Origin: Sphingomonadaceae bacterium PASS1
GTDB taxonomy: Bacteria > Pseudomonadota > Alphaproteobacteria > Sphingomonadales > Sphingomonadaceae
Assembly (NCBI GenBank): GCA_002255985.1
Contig: NKIR01000005.1
Coordinates: 119,259-183,258 of the forward strand
Direction of reading: 5' to 3'
Length of the DNA stretch: 64,000 nucleotides
In this document: positions 16,276 through 25,388 of the stretch, in pieces
Layout: each line of letters begins with the position of its first letter
How positions within the stretch are numbered: position 1 is the first letter of the stretch
Notes under the pieces: generated by a model
Told to the model about the DNA's origin: nothing
Seen by the model: the letters and a program-made list of their open reading frames with translations, nothing else
The model's database searches: none
Program-made: the position numbers and the translations under genes

Positions 16276-17436
16276 TCAATTTATGCGTTCAACAATCATA
16301 GCCGCACCTACGCCCGTCGCACCAGTGGTAACGATCAGGCCAAGCGAGGCTTTGGCTGCGTCCAGTGTGTCGAGCAGGGTCGAGGTCAGGATCGCCCCCG
16401 ACGCGCCCATCGGGTGCCCCTTGGCCAGATGCCCGCCAGCCACATTGACCCGCTCGGGATGCGGCTCCCGGTCCCGCAGGAATTTGGCAATGGTAACGGC
16501 AAATGCCTCCATGAATTCGATGCGATCGATTTGGTTGAGCGATAAGCCTGCGCGCGCCAAAGCCTTATCCATTGCCGCAAGGCCAGCCGTAAACGAAGCC
16601 TCGGGGTCTCCCCCGCTTTCAGCATAAGCCAGAACCCGCGCACGGGGGTTTGCGCCAATTCCTGAGCCGCCGACGAGCGCCAGTGCCGCCCCATCGCAAA
16701 CGGGGGGAGCATGCGCCAGCGTGTGGATAGGTTCAAAGCCTGCGCCGCCCAGTGCGCCCGCAAAATCCGCTTGCAGCGCGCCAAAGGCAGGTGCTGCGGC
16801 GGCGAGGCTTTCCGATGTTGTTGTAGGCCGGATGCATTCCTCGCCCGCTAGCTTGCCCACGGCGATGCGCGAGTGCTGCAGTTGCGGATCATGCTCGGCG
16901 GCGGTTGCCCTTTGCTGTGAAACCAGTGCAACTGCATCAAGCGCAAGACGGCCCAGACCTTCGGTATTGGCAAGCCGATCAGCGGCAAGCACTGGTGGGA
17001 TGTAACGCGCCCGCTGCGGTAAACTCTGATCGCTATAGTAGCTGGCCTTGTCACTCATGAAAGGCGTCTGGCTCATCATTTCGACGCCGCCTGCAAGAAC
17101 TGCGTTGGCCTGTCCGCTGCCCACCATGGCAATGGCCTGCCCAATAGCGGATAACCCCGACGCGCAATAATTGTTGATCGTAAGCGCGGCTACATTGTCG
17201 TCCAATCCGGAATGGAGCTTGGAGATGAGCGCAATGTTAGCACCCTGCACCCCGCTCTGCGTCACGCAGCCTAGCAACAGCGCCTCGGCCCTTTCTATTG
17301 CAATCCCCCGACGATCCTTCAGCGCCTCAATCTGCGAGCGGACAAGCTCCTGCGGACTCAGATCTGCAAGCCCGCCGTCGAGCCGCGCCTTGCCGCGCGG
17401 CGTACGGACAGCATCAAACAGGAAAACATCTGTCAC
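16276..17436 (-). CDS. Thiolase (acetyl-CoA acyltransferase family) lacking the second cysteine
   Basis: A 386-residue FadA-like thiolase that would split 3-ketoacyl-CoA or condense acetyl-CoA units. The acyl-accepting Cys91 is present (NNYCASGLSA), as is His341 in KGHPMGASGA. Two usual active-site residues are changed: the NEAF loop reads MEAF, and the C-terminal CxGGG position reads VTTGATGVG with no cysteine (around Thr371). The protein may be slow, use another base, or act in complex with the adjacent thiolase. It lies three bases downstream of that gene and nine bases upstream of paaN. Confidence 0.85.
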   Translation of the reverse strand: MTDVFLFDAVRTPRGKARLDGGLADLSPQELVRSQIEALKDRRGIAIERAEALLLGCVTQSGVQGANIALISKLHSGLDDNVAALTINNYCASGLSAIGQAIAMVGSGQANAVLAGGVEMMSQTPFMSDKASYYSDQSLPQRARYIPPVLAADRLANTEGLGRLALDAVALVSQQRATAAEHDPQLQHSRIAVGKLAGEECIRPTTTSESLAAAAPAFGALQADFAGALGGAGFEPIHTLAHAPPVCDGAALALVGGSGIGANPRARVLAYAESGGDPEASFTAGLAAMDKALARAGLSLNQIDRIEFMEAFAVTIAKFLRDREPHPERVNVAGGHLAKGHPMGASGAILTSTLLDTLDAAKASLGLIVTTGATGVGAAMIVERIN

Positions 17437-17439
17437 GGC

Positions 17440-18669
17440 TTAGACGCCGACTACAAAGCTGACTGAGGTAGTTGCACTGCCGCCTACATTGAAGGTAGCA
17501 AAGTTCTTTGCGCCTTCTACTTGATAGTCGCCGGCATTACCTGTTACCTGTCGCCAGCTGTCTAGCATCATGCGCACGCCCGTTGCACCGACCGGATGGC
17601 CTAACCCTATCAGCCCGCCCGATGGATTGACGGGAAGCTTGCCGCCAAGCGCAATCGTGCCGTCCTCAATGGCACGCCAGCTCTCACCAGGAGGGGTGAT
17701 ACCGAAATGGTCGATCGCCATATATTCTGTAATTGAGAAACAATCGTGCACCTCAACGCCGTCACAGCCATAGACATCCTCCATGCCGGCGCGGCCGAGT
17801 GCGTCCATCATCGCCTTACGCACCGACGGAAAGACATAAGGCTGACCTCGGCTAGCATTGACTTTGGTGGAATAGAGCAAGGGTGCGGTTGCATGTCCCC
17901 AACCCTTAATGCGCGGGATGCTTTCCAGCGTGATGCCGCGTCTTTTAGCATAGCGTTCGGCCACCTCACGTGAAGCGAGGAAGATGGCGGCAGCACCGTC
18001 GGTCACTTGCCCGCAATCAGCCTTTCGGAGCGACCCTTCAATCGGTGGGTTAGCTTCATCATCGTCACTGAAGAAAGGTGCATCGGTTTTCCAGCCACGG
18101 GTTTGCGAATTCGGGTTCTTTTTGGCGTTCGAAAAATTGATCTCAGAAATACCGCGCAGATGGGCACGGTCGAGTCCGAAACGTTCCTCATATTCGGCTG
18201 CGACGTTGGAAAACATGAAGGGCCAAAGATAGCGTGCCTCTTGCGCTTCTCGTCCAGCCCATGCGGCTGAACCAAGATATTCCGCAGCACGTTGCCCGGG
18301 TACATTGCGCATCAACTCAATGCCCAACACTAGTGCCAGGCCGTATCGTCCTGCCTCAATCTCTGCACTTGCAGCAAGAATAGCAATGCTGCCGGATGCG
18401 CAAGCCGCCTCATGCCGCGACGTCGGAATGCCAGCAAGATCCTCATGGACATGCCCGAAAAAGCCACCAAGTTGTCCTTGGCCTGCAAACAGCTCGCCGA
18501 CGAAATTACCAACATGCGCTGTCTCTACATCCTTTGGTTCAATTCCCGTTGCGGTAAAGGCGGCCTCGGCTACATCGCGGAAAAGCTCGAACATGCCCCC
18601 GCCTTCGCGGTCAATATTGCGGGCGAAATCGCTCTGGGCGCCGCCCAAAATAAATACTTCTGTCGACAT
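17440..18669 (-). CDS. SCP2-type thiolase
   Basis: A 409-residue thiolase of the SCP2/sterol-carrier type. The nucleophile is in HEAACASGS (around Cys90), the second active-site region is EVHDCFSITE, and the glycine-histidine motif is GLIGLGHPVGATG. SCP2-type thiolases act on branched or cyclic side chains, as in sterol and bile acid degradation, which suggests a bulky substrate. It starts one base after the ligase stop (TGAGATG) and is followed by the FadA-like thiolase, so both are translated together. Confidence 0.88.
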   Translation of the reverse strand: MSTEVFILGGAQSDFARNIDREGGGMFELFRDVAEAAFTATGIEPKDVETAHVGNFVGELFAGQGQLGGFFGHVHEDLAGIPTSRHEAACASGSIAILAASAEIEAGRYGLALVLGIELMRNVPGQRAAEYLGSAAWAGREAQEARYLWPFMFSNVAAEYEERFGLDRAHLRGISEINFSNAKKNPNSQTRGWKTDAPFFSDDDEANPPIEGSLRKADCGQVTDGAAAIFLASREVAERYAKRRGITLESIPRIKGWGHATAPLLYSTKVNASRGQPYVFPSVRKAMMDALGRAGMEDVYGCDGVEVHDCFSITEYMAIDHFGITPPGESWRAIEDGTIALGGKLPVNPSGGLIGLGHPVGATGVRMMLDSWRQVTGNAGDYQVEGAKNFATFNVGGSATTSVSFVVGV

Positions 18670-18670
18670 C

Positions 18671-20362
18671 TCAGCTCTCCATCATCTTCAGCGCGATGTT
18701 GCGCACTTCGCTTCGCATTACCTTATTGGTTACATTGCGCGGCAGTGCCTCAAACCGGAATAGGCGTTCAGGCAGCTTGAACACGGCAAGATCTTGCGCA
18801 CGAAGATAGGCGGTCACATCCTCCAAGGTCACGTCCTGCCCCTCGCGTGGAACGATAGCAACACCGACCCGCTCCCCCAACACAGGATCGGGCATTGAGA
18901 AGACGCTAGCTTCGCCAAGCAGCGGATGTCCGCCAAGCAGCTGATCAATCTCTTCAGGCGAGATATTGACGCCGCCGCGAATGATCAAATCTTTGCATCG
19001 GCCAGTGAATTTTAGGAAACGGCCGCCCTGTACGATCTCGAATAGATCGCCGGTTTTGAACCAGCCATCTTCGGTGAAGGCGGCCGCGGTCTGTTCGGGG
19101 GCGTTCCAATAGCCTTCAAAGACCGTCGGACCCCGTATCTGCAATTCGCCGGGAACGCCTTCGTCTTCGATCACGGCACCGCCATCCGGAGGAACCAGGC
19201 GAGTTTCCGATATCCGCTTAGGATCAGCGCCATAATAGGGTTTTAGATCAAGACCGTTGGGGAAATAGCTCGCTCTCTCAACGGGATCGGGAACGGTATC
19301 AGGCGCCGTAATTAGCGACATGCCCTCATTCGATCCAAAAATGTTGATAACTGGAAGGTTTAAACGTTCCTGAAACCCCTGAACCATTGCAGGAGCCAGC
19401 GGCGCCGAGCCTGATCCAATGGTGCGCAGGCTCGAGAGATCTACCTTTGCCAGCAATGCCTCATTCTGCAACAGCATATTCAGCACGGCGGGCGGCGCAA
19501 TGGTAAAGCTGGGACGTTCGGTTGCTATCTGCGTTAGATAGACCTGCGGATCGAACGGATGATGCAGCACCATCGTACCCGCAACGCGCAGCCAGCTCAT
19601 CATCACCCCGCCGATCGACCCCATATTGATCAATGGAAAAGGGTTCAGCATGACTTCACCATCCTGCAGCTGCGAGGTGATGTATGTGGCGGGCGCAATG
19701 CCTACCCAATGATTATGGCTGCGTGGTACACCCTTGGGGATGCCGGTTGTCCCCGATGTCCAACAAATCGTGAAAACATCATCGGCATCAATTTTTGTCG
19801 CCGCACAATGGGCACGAAGCAGTTCAGGCCTTGCAGGCTCGGCATCCAGATCAATGGCGTCGCTGGGTGCATCAGGACCGATGGTCATCAGCTTTATGTT
19901 GCCGCGTTTCAATAAGGGGCGAACCGTCCCGATATGGTCGGCACCTTTCATCTGCGTACCACAGATGAAAGCCTTGGGCTCGACGATGCCAAACATCGCC
20001 GAAAGCTCATGTGTGCGATATTGGACTGCAACCGGGCTAACGATTGCCCCGATCATAGCCGCGGCAAAGTAAAGGGACACAAATTCAGTCATGTTGGGCA
20101 GCTGGATGACAATAACATCATCCTTACCCATGCCTGCTGCAAGCAGTGCCCCGGCAAAACGCTCCACCTCTTCCCGCATTTGACCATAAGTCAGTCGCCT
20201 TGGTGCACCAAAGGCAAAGTCGGGGCGGTTAGGCGCATCGATGAGCGTCAGCCGATCCGGATATTTCGCAGCATTGGCGAAGAACAAATCGGCAAGGGTC
20301 TGGTCTCCCCACCATCCCGCTTGACGAAAGCTGCGCCGTTTTTCCTCTCCCGCTACAATCAT
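18671..20362 (-). CDS. Acyl-CoA ligase (AMP-forming, ANL family)
   Basis: Activates a carboxylic acid to its CoA thioester through an acyl-adenylate. Motifs in order: CWTSGTTGIPKGVPRSH, GSGSAPL, IFGSNEG, WFKTGDLFEI, GRCKDLIIRGG and the C-terminal catalytic lysine in RNVTNKVMR. The overall pattern resembles cyclohexanecarboxylate and dihydroxybenzoate ligases. The frame is open to 20497, overlapping the upstream gene; ATG 20362, one base after that gene's stop (TGAAATG), gives 563 residues and places the conserved RR..FRQAGWW segment near the N-terminus as in relatives. ATG 20404 is an alternative. Substrate unknown, likely cyclic or aromatic. Confidence 0.87.
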   Translation of the reverse strand: MIVAGEEKRRSFRQAGWWGDQTLADLFFANAAKYPDRLTLIDAPNRPDFAFGAPRRLTYGQMREEVERFAGALLAAGMGKDDVIVIQLPNMTEFVSLYFAAAMIGAIVSPVAVQYRTHELSAMFGIVEPKAFICGTQMKGADHIGTVRPLLKRGNIKLMTIGPDAPSDAIDLDAEPARPELLRAHCAATKIDADDVFTICWTSGTTGIPKGVPRSHNHWVGIAPATYITSQLQDGEVMLNPFPLINMGSIGGVMMSWLRVAGTMVLHHPFDPQVYLTQIATERPSFTIAPPAVLNMLLQNEALLAKVDLSSLRTIGSGSAPLAPAMVQGFQERLNLPVINIFGSNEGMSLITAPDTVPDPVERASYFPNGLDLKPYYGADPKRISETRLVPPDGGAVIEDEGVPGELQIRGPTVFEGYWNAPEQTAAAFTEDGWFKTGDLFEIVQGGRFLKFTGRCKDLIIRGGVNISPEEIDQLLGGHPLLGEASVFSMPDPVLGERVGVAIVPREGQDVTLEDVTAYLRAQDLAVFKLPERLFRFEALPRNVTNKVMRSEVRNIALKMMES

Positions 20363-20363
20363 T

Positions 20364-21860
20364 TCAGGTCGCCAATACAGTATTTGGTCCCATGCCGATA
20401 TCATCGCCATTGGCCCAGACCGAATGTGTGCCCGAACAGAAGCGCTCAGGTAGAATGATTCGACATACCGGACCTGCCGCAAAATTCTTTGCATCAATCA
20501 ATACGCATTCGGACCGGTCATTCTCGACATCTGCGATGAACGAAACGAGATAGCCATCATCCTCATCTTTGGCATTGATGCGCGGCGCAAACGGGCTTTC
20601 GCTGCCATAGCGGCCAGGACCGAAGTTGATTTCCTCACTTCGACCAGTTTCCAAATCATGTTTCACAAGTCCTGTGAACAAGAACCAGTAAGGCTCTGGC
20701 ACAGCCGAATAGGCGTAGCGATATTTGCGCCCCGCATGTTTCTGGTTGATCATTCCAAACTCTAAGATGCGGTCATCAATCCGCTCTTCTATCGTCGCCC
20801 CTGTTTTGAGGTTGAACCGCCACCGGTGCAACTTTGGCTTCATTAAGCCTTGGCTAAGATAGGCCATCATCCGTTCTAACCCATCAGGCGCATCGGGATG
20901 TGATTTGGGCTGTGGTTCTTCCTGATAATAGCCGTCGAGAATGATCTCGTCACCTTCTTCCCAAGCATTCAACCAATGCAGCGTGTACGTAGGCTCTGCC
21001 TCGAACCAGCGGATATCTTCGGGCTGCCCCATGCGTGGAATAATGCCGAACCGCGTTTTTTGATCAGGATGAAACTGTACGACATGCAGGTTGCGTTCCA
21101 ACAACGCAGGATCCCAATAAAGGGGCATATCATTGACGATGGCATAGTTTTTGGTGAAGGCCATGTCGTGCGGTAGGCGCGGCCCAGCGAGTGGAACCGG
21201 TATATAGTGCTTCAACTCGTTATCTGGGCCGACCACGCCATAGTGCATATAGGGCGCGTGCTTGGAATAATTGAAAAACATCAACTCGCCGGTCGCTTCA
21301 TCTACTTTGGTATGCGCGGATACACCGTCCAGCGGAACCCAGCCTTCTGTTCCGAACTGATCCAACGTAAAAGGATCAAGGCGATAACCCTCTCCGCATT
21401 GGTAGAAGGTAGAAAGAATCTTGCCAGCATGTACAACGACATCCGTTGACGACGAATCCTTCAACCACTCTTGTGCGCCCCAGCCGGGCCGGGTGGACTT
21501 GTGAGGTGGTTCCATCAAGCCCGCCCATAGCGCTTGGCCCGCTTCCTGTTCGGCTTGGAAGCCTTTGGTTCGAACAAACCGGCTACGATAGCTCGCCCGA
21601 CCATCTTTGAAACTTATCGCATGGATTTGACCGTCACCATCGAACGGATGATAGCGGCCTATCGGTTCATGAACTGGAACTTCGCCGGTACGGACATAAA
21701 CGCCGTCTATGTCATCGGGGATGGTACCGATTACCTGCGCGTCACCATTGGTGAAGATCGCGTTCCATTCGTTAAACGTTGGAGTCCAGGCGCCCTGCAT
21801 ATATGGGTGATCAGTCGATTTGAGAGTTGACCGGACTTTACCTACTAGTTCGATAGTCAT
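20364..21860 (-). CDS. Carotenoid oxygenase family (RPE65/lignostilbene dioxygenase-like)
   Basis: A 498-residue seven-bladed propeller enzyme that cleaves a C=C bond with non-heme iron. The four iron histidines are visible in SAHTKVD, LPHDMAF, YTLHWLNA and SGTHSVWA. The sequence resembles bacterial lignostilbene or apocarotenoid cleavage enzymes; which of these is not decidable by eye. The products are two aldehydes, which fits the PaaN aldehyde dehydrogenase and CoA ligases in the same operon. A perfect ribosome site AAGGAG stands seven bases before the ATG. Making retinal is a less likely role because blh is already present in a different operon. Confidence 0.9.
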   Translation of the reverse strand: MTIELVGKVRSTLKSTDHPYMQGAWTPTFNEWNAIFTNGDAQVIGTIPDDIDGVYVRTGEVPVHEPIGRYHPFDGDGQIHAISFKDGRASYRSRFVRTKGFQAEQEAGQALWAGLMEPPHKSTRPGWGAQEWLKDSSSTDVVVHAGKILSTFYQCGEGYRLDPFTLDQFGTEGWVPLDGVSAHTKVDEATGELMFFNYSKHAPYMHYGVVGPDNELKHYIPVPLAGPRLPHDMAFTKNYAIVNDMPLYWDPALLERNLHVVQFHPDQKTRFGIIPRMGQPEDIRWFEAEPTYTLHWLNAWEEGDEIILDGYYQEEPQPKSHPDAPDGLERMMAYLSQGLMKPKLHRWRFNLKTGATIEERIDDRILEFGMINQKHAGRKYRYAYSAVPEPYWFLFTGLVKHDLETGRSEEINFGPGRYGSESPFAPRINAKDEDDGYLVSFIADVENDRSECVLIDAKNFAAGPVCRIILPERFCSGTHSVWANGDDIGMGPNTVLAT

Positions 21861-21864
21861 CGCT

Positions 21865-22812
21865 TCACTCCTTCATATCAAAGCGGGGAAGCTTGCATGC
21901 AAAGTCATACTCCGCTTTCAACCGGGCAACAATTTGGGCTATGGGTTCAACGGCCGTTACTGCGCCAACCCCTTGGCCTGCGGACCACACATTTTTCCAG
22001 GCCTTTGAATTGTCATTCGTATTTTCAAAATTGGGCTTTTTGTCTTCTGGCATATTAGCCGGGTCATATCCGGCGGCAATCAGACTTTGTCGTAACCAAT
22101 TTGCTGTGACGCCGGTAATGCCCTTGGAAGGTAGAATATCTTCTGCACTGGCACCGACTACCATTTCCTTATAAGCGAGGTCAGCAATACTCTCCTCGCA
22201 AGCAATAAACGCTGTGCCGACATATGCGAGTTCAGCGCCAAGTGTTTCGGCGGCACGGATGGCACGACCACTAGAAATAGCCCCACCCAATGCAATGGGT
22301 CCGTCCCAAAATTGGCGCACTTCTTCTACAAAAGCAAAGCCAGCCGTCAGCCCAGTATGGCCTCCGGCACCAGATGCTACAAGCACAAGGCCATCGACAC
22401 CCGTGGCCGCTGCCTTGCGTGCGAAACCAACCGAATTGACATCGGCAAAGACCAATCCGCCATAGCTGTGCACTGCATCCACAACGCGCGCAGGGCTACC
22501 AAGGGCTGTAATCACCAAAGGCGGCTTGTGATGCAGAACGCATTCCAAATCCGCCGGTAATCGATCATTGGAAGGGTGAACCATCAAATTTGCAGCCCAA
22601 CAGGCGGCGTTCGGGCTGTTTGCCAATTCGGCAACAATCTGCGCCATCCATTGGTGGAGAATTTCAGGTGTTCGGGCATTAGGCGAAGGAAACGAACCAA
22701 TAACTCCTGCCCGACAAGCCGCTATGACCATTTCTGGGCCGGACACGAGAAACATAGGTGCGCTAATAGCCGGCAACTGTAAGCCGCGACTAAGATTAGC
22801 CTGTAAACCCAT
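21865..22812 (-). CDS. Nitronate monooxygenase/2-nitropropane dioxygenase-like flavoprotein
   Basis: A TIM-barrel FMN protein of 315 residues. Typical segments are LPAISAPMFLVSGPEMVIAACRAG at the N-terminus, VLVASGAGGHTG and PIALGGAISSGRAIRAAETLGAELAYVGTAFIA. Relatives oxidise nitronates, but many in catabolic clusters act as enoyl reductases or unknown oxidases. ATG 22812 is chosen over TTG 22830 because of the GAGG site just upstream. It is the first gene of the long minus-strand operon, and its promoter region carries a copy of the shared ACTTGCA motif. Confidence 0.85.
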   Translation of the reverse strand: MGLQANLSRGLQLPAISAPMFLVSGPEMVIAACRAGVIGSFPSPNARTPEILHQWMAQIVAELANSPNAACWAANLMVHPSNDRLPADLECVLHHKPPLVITALGSPARVVDAVHSYGGLVFADVNSVGFARKAAATGVDGLVLVASGAGGHTGLTAGFAFVEEVRQFWDGPIALGGAISSGRAIRAAETLGAELAYVGTAFIACEESIADLAYKEMVVGASAEDILPSKGITGVTANWLRQSLIAAGYDPANMPEDKKPNFENTNDNSKAWKNVWSAGQGVGAVTAVEPIAQIVARLKAEYDFACKLPRFDMKE

Positions 22813-22845
22813 TAAAAACCTCGGAATCAAAGTTAGCCGAATATA

Positions 22846-22889
22846 GCTTGCACTATCATACTTAAGTACCTAGGAATAGTTGCGCAAGT
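22846..22889. promoter_or_regulatory. Shared operator motif A (NMO / serine hydrolase divergent promoter)
   Basis: GCTTGCACTATCATACT (22846-22862) resembles the island motif ACTTGCATAATCAAACT. An inverted half site GCGCAAGT ends at 22889, giving an outer inverted arrangement like that at 34046-34101. It lies between two divergent genes, so a bound factor could control both. Confidence 0.5.
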
Positions 22890-22937
22890 AAAATCGGTAG
22901 CAACTTGGGCAGCCTTTGATGCGAAAAGGGGGGGTTC

Positions 22938-24383
22938 ATGTTTCGTAAATTCATCCAGAAAAATTCGTTGGTAACGCAAATGGTTGCAGTTCCAGAGTCA
23001 TTCTCTGCGCAGTCGTTAAAACGCTCAGTGCGGACGAAGTCGGACCTCAGATTAGTCGTTGCGACAATCGGCCTTCTGGGCTCATACGCATTGCTGACGA
23101 CTGAAGGCAAAGCGCAGATTCAACAGCCCACCTCAGTGATCCTAAGCCCCGAAGAGACCGATCCTGTTACAATGGGTTGGATGCAGGGTAGCCCGCCACC
23201 GGCTGATAAAGTGATCAAATTTGAAGACGGATCCTTTAGCCGATTTCCGCAATCGCGATGGTCTTTTTCGCATTATCGCGAGTTATTCCCGACAGCGCGG
23301 GTAGCGCGCGGTCCAGGCGCGATCGCCCCCTTGCCGCGCGCCATTCGCCGCGATCTTGATACCGTCGCATTTACGCCGCTCGGTCAGTCATCCTCAATGA
23401 CTTGGGCTCAGGCGTTTGAGGCCGTTTACGGCGATGCTGTGATCATTCTCCACCGCGGGCGTATTGTGTACGAGCGATATAATGGAGTAACAGATGGTGA
23501 CACGGCGCATATCATGTTTTCGGTGTCAAAGTCCTTTTCGGGGACGCTGGCCGAAATGCTTATCGCAAATGGTCAGCTTGATGAAAATGCCAAAATTGTG
23601 CGGTACGTTCCCGAACTTGCTTCCAGCGGCTTTGGTGATGCGACGGTCCGCCAGATTCTAGATATGACGACGGGGCTGGATTATTCGGAAAATTATTCAG
23701 ATCCAAAGGCCCAGGTTGTTACATATGCGTTTTCCGCAGGCGCTGCCCCAAGGCCCTTGGGCTACTCTGGCCCCAGAAACACTTTTGACTTTCTCAAGAC
23801 CGTTGCCAAATCGGGGAAGCATGGTGGCGAGTTCGTATATAGAACAGTGAATACTGAAGTTTTGGGGATCTTGCTGTCGCGCGTTACCAACACCCGATTG
23901 CCCGATCTATTGAGCCAACATATTTGGTCCAAGCTTGGCGTTGAACATGATGCGGATTTTGTCGTCGACTCCAGCGGCGTGGCCGTGGCAGGGGGCGGTT
24001 TGAACATGACCTTACGCGACGCGGCGCGGTTTGGCGAAATGATGCGGTTGAACGGAAGGTTCAACGGACAGCAAATTGTACCGGCGCGAGCAATTGCTTC
24101 TATAAGGCGTGGAGCAAGTCAAGCTGACTTCGCTAAAGCCGGCTATACAGCACTTCCCAATTGGAGTTATCGCAGCCAGTGGTGGATCAGCCATAATGAC
24201 CACGGCGCCTTCACTGCCAGGGGAATTCATGGTCAGGCGATTTACATCGATCCTAAAGCCGAAATGGTGATCGTTCGTTTTGCCTCTAATCCAAAAGCCG
24301 CCAACGCAAATTTTGACTCGATTTCATTGCCTGCCTATCAAGCCATCTCCGAAAGGCTTATGCAGCCACAAGTACATGAATAA
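22938..24383 (+). CDS. Serine hydrolase of the beta-lactamase/NylB type, membrane-anchored
   Basis: A 481-residue penicillin-binding-fold hydrolase. The nucleophile motif S-x-x-K is SVSK (Ser195, Lys198); a tyrosine loop occurs in FVYRTVNTEVLG and a third motif in GIHGQAIYIDP, as in 6-aminohexanoate-dimer hydrolases and esterases of this class. One hydrophobic segment at about 38-55 (LRLVVATIGLLGSYALL) follows an unusually long N-terminal region and should place the enzyme in the periplasm. It probably cleaves an ester or amide of the imported substrate (inference). A G-rich ribosome site precedes the start. The regulator gene follows after 13 bases. Confidence 0.87.
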   Translation: MFRKFIQKNSLVTQMVAVPESFSAQSLKRSVRTKSDLRLVVATIGLLGSYALLTTEGKAQIQQPTSVILSPEETDPVTMGWMQGSPPPADKVIKFEDGSFSRFPQSRWSFSHYRELFPTARVARGPGAIAPLPRAIRRDLDTVAFTPLGQSSSMTWAQAFEAVYGDAVIILHRGRIVYERYNGVTDGDTAHIMFSVSKSFSGTLAEMLIANGQLDENAKIVRYVPELASSGFGDATVRQILDMTTGLDYSENYSDPKAQVVTYAFSAGAAPRPLGYSGPRNTFDFLKTVAKSGKHGGEFVYRTVNTEVLGILLSRVTNTRLPDLLSQHIWSKLGVEHDADFVVDSSGVAVAGGGLNMTLRDAARFGEMMRLNGRFNGQQIVPARAIASIRRGASQADFAKAGYTALPNWSYRSQWWISHNDHGAFTARGIHGQAIYIDPKAEMVIVRFASNPKAANANFDSISLPAYQAISERLMQPQVHE

Positions 24384-24396
24384 AAAAGGTAATGTG

Positions 24397-25344
24397 ATGG
24401 AAGTAAACACCATTCGGGCTTGTTCGATATGGCGCGCATTAGACGTAGTGGGCGATGTTCCAGTTTTACTGATCATGGAACGCGCCTGGTTGGGTGCTCG
24501 TCGATTTGAAGAGTTTGTTGCGCAGACGCGGCTGGCGCGCTCCGTCGTCAGCGGCCGCTTATCAAAACTTGTCGAGGCACGCATCTTTTCCAAAGAAGTA
24601 GCAGAGGGTGGGCATCGTCATGTCTACAGGTTGCTGCCCATGGGGCGAGAGCTTTTTCCCACTGCCCTGATGATATTAAGGTGGCAACACCGCTGGGAAC
24701 CAGTCCGACGCGGTTTTAACGTGCGTCTTGTTCACCGCGACTGCGGGCATGTTATGGAGCCCGCGCCAGTTTGTGCGCACTGCAATGTAGAGATTGACCC
24801 TCGCTTTGTGAGTTGGCAGCCAGGGCCAGGATTGACACAGGTTATACCGGATTATCAGAAACGCCGAAAGCAAACGACCGCCGCAATTGCTCGGCGCGAT
24901 GCCAGCGTAATGGTCGATTCAGTGATTGAGCTTTTCGGTGACCGCTGGGCAACGTTGATCGTCCGGGCCTGCTTTACAGGCATTTATCGCTACGATGATA
25001 TCCAGCGTGATACTCTAATGGCTACCAATATCCTTTCGGACCGTATTGATCGTCTTTTGGCCCAGGGTATATTGAAACCAATTCTATATTCCGCGCACCG
25101 CCGCCGTTTTGAGTATAGACTGACCGATAAAGGACGCGATCTCTACTGCGTTCTACTGGCACTCTTGAAATGGGGGGATACATGGTTTTCAGATGAACTG
25201 GGGCCGCCTCTTCTTTTGACCCACAATCCTTGCGACCATGCGCTGGAAATGAAGATAGAATGTAGCGAATGTCACCAGACAGTTGATTTTTACAATACAA
25301 GTTTTGAACTTCCGAATGCCGATAACCCGCTTGCTTTGGGTTAA
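24397..25344 (+). CDS. HxlR-type transcriptional regulator with two HTH domains
   Basis: A 315-residue fusion of two HxlR winged-helix domains: first at about 8-85 (WRALDVVGDVPVLLIMERAWLGARRFEEF), second at about 170-265 (SVIELFGDRWATLIVRACFTGIYRYDDI ... RRFEYRLTDKGRDLY). Each is followed by cysteine-rich stretches (DCGH..., VCAHC and ECSECH) that could bind zinc or sense redox or an electrophile. One polypeptide could thus act like the usual HxlR dimer. ATG 24397 follows AAGG at good spacing. It is the only regulator gene within the island and is the best local candidate for binding the shared ACTTGCA motif (inference). Confidence 0.85.
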   Translation: MEVNTIRACSIWRALDVVGDVPVLLIMERAWLGARRFEEFVAQTRLARSVVSGRLSKLVEARIFSKEVAEGGHRHVYRLLPMGRELFPTALMILRWQHRWEPVRRGFNVRLVHRDCGHVMEPAPVCAHCNVEIDPRFVSWQPGPGLTQVIPDYQKRRKQTTAAIARRDASVMVDSVIELFGDRWATLIVRACFTGIYRYDDIQRDTLMATNILSDRIDRLLAQGILKPILYSAHRRRFEYRLTDKGRDLYCVLLALLKWGDTWFSDELGPPLLLTHNPCDHALEMKIECSECHQTVDFYNTSFELPNADNPLALG

Positions 25345-25388
25345 CAAAAACCAGCTGTCACGGGGTCGGTTCAATTAGCAGAAATGAA

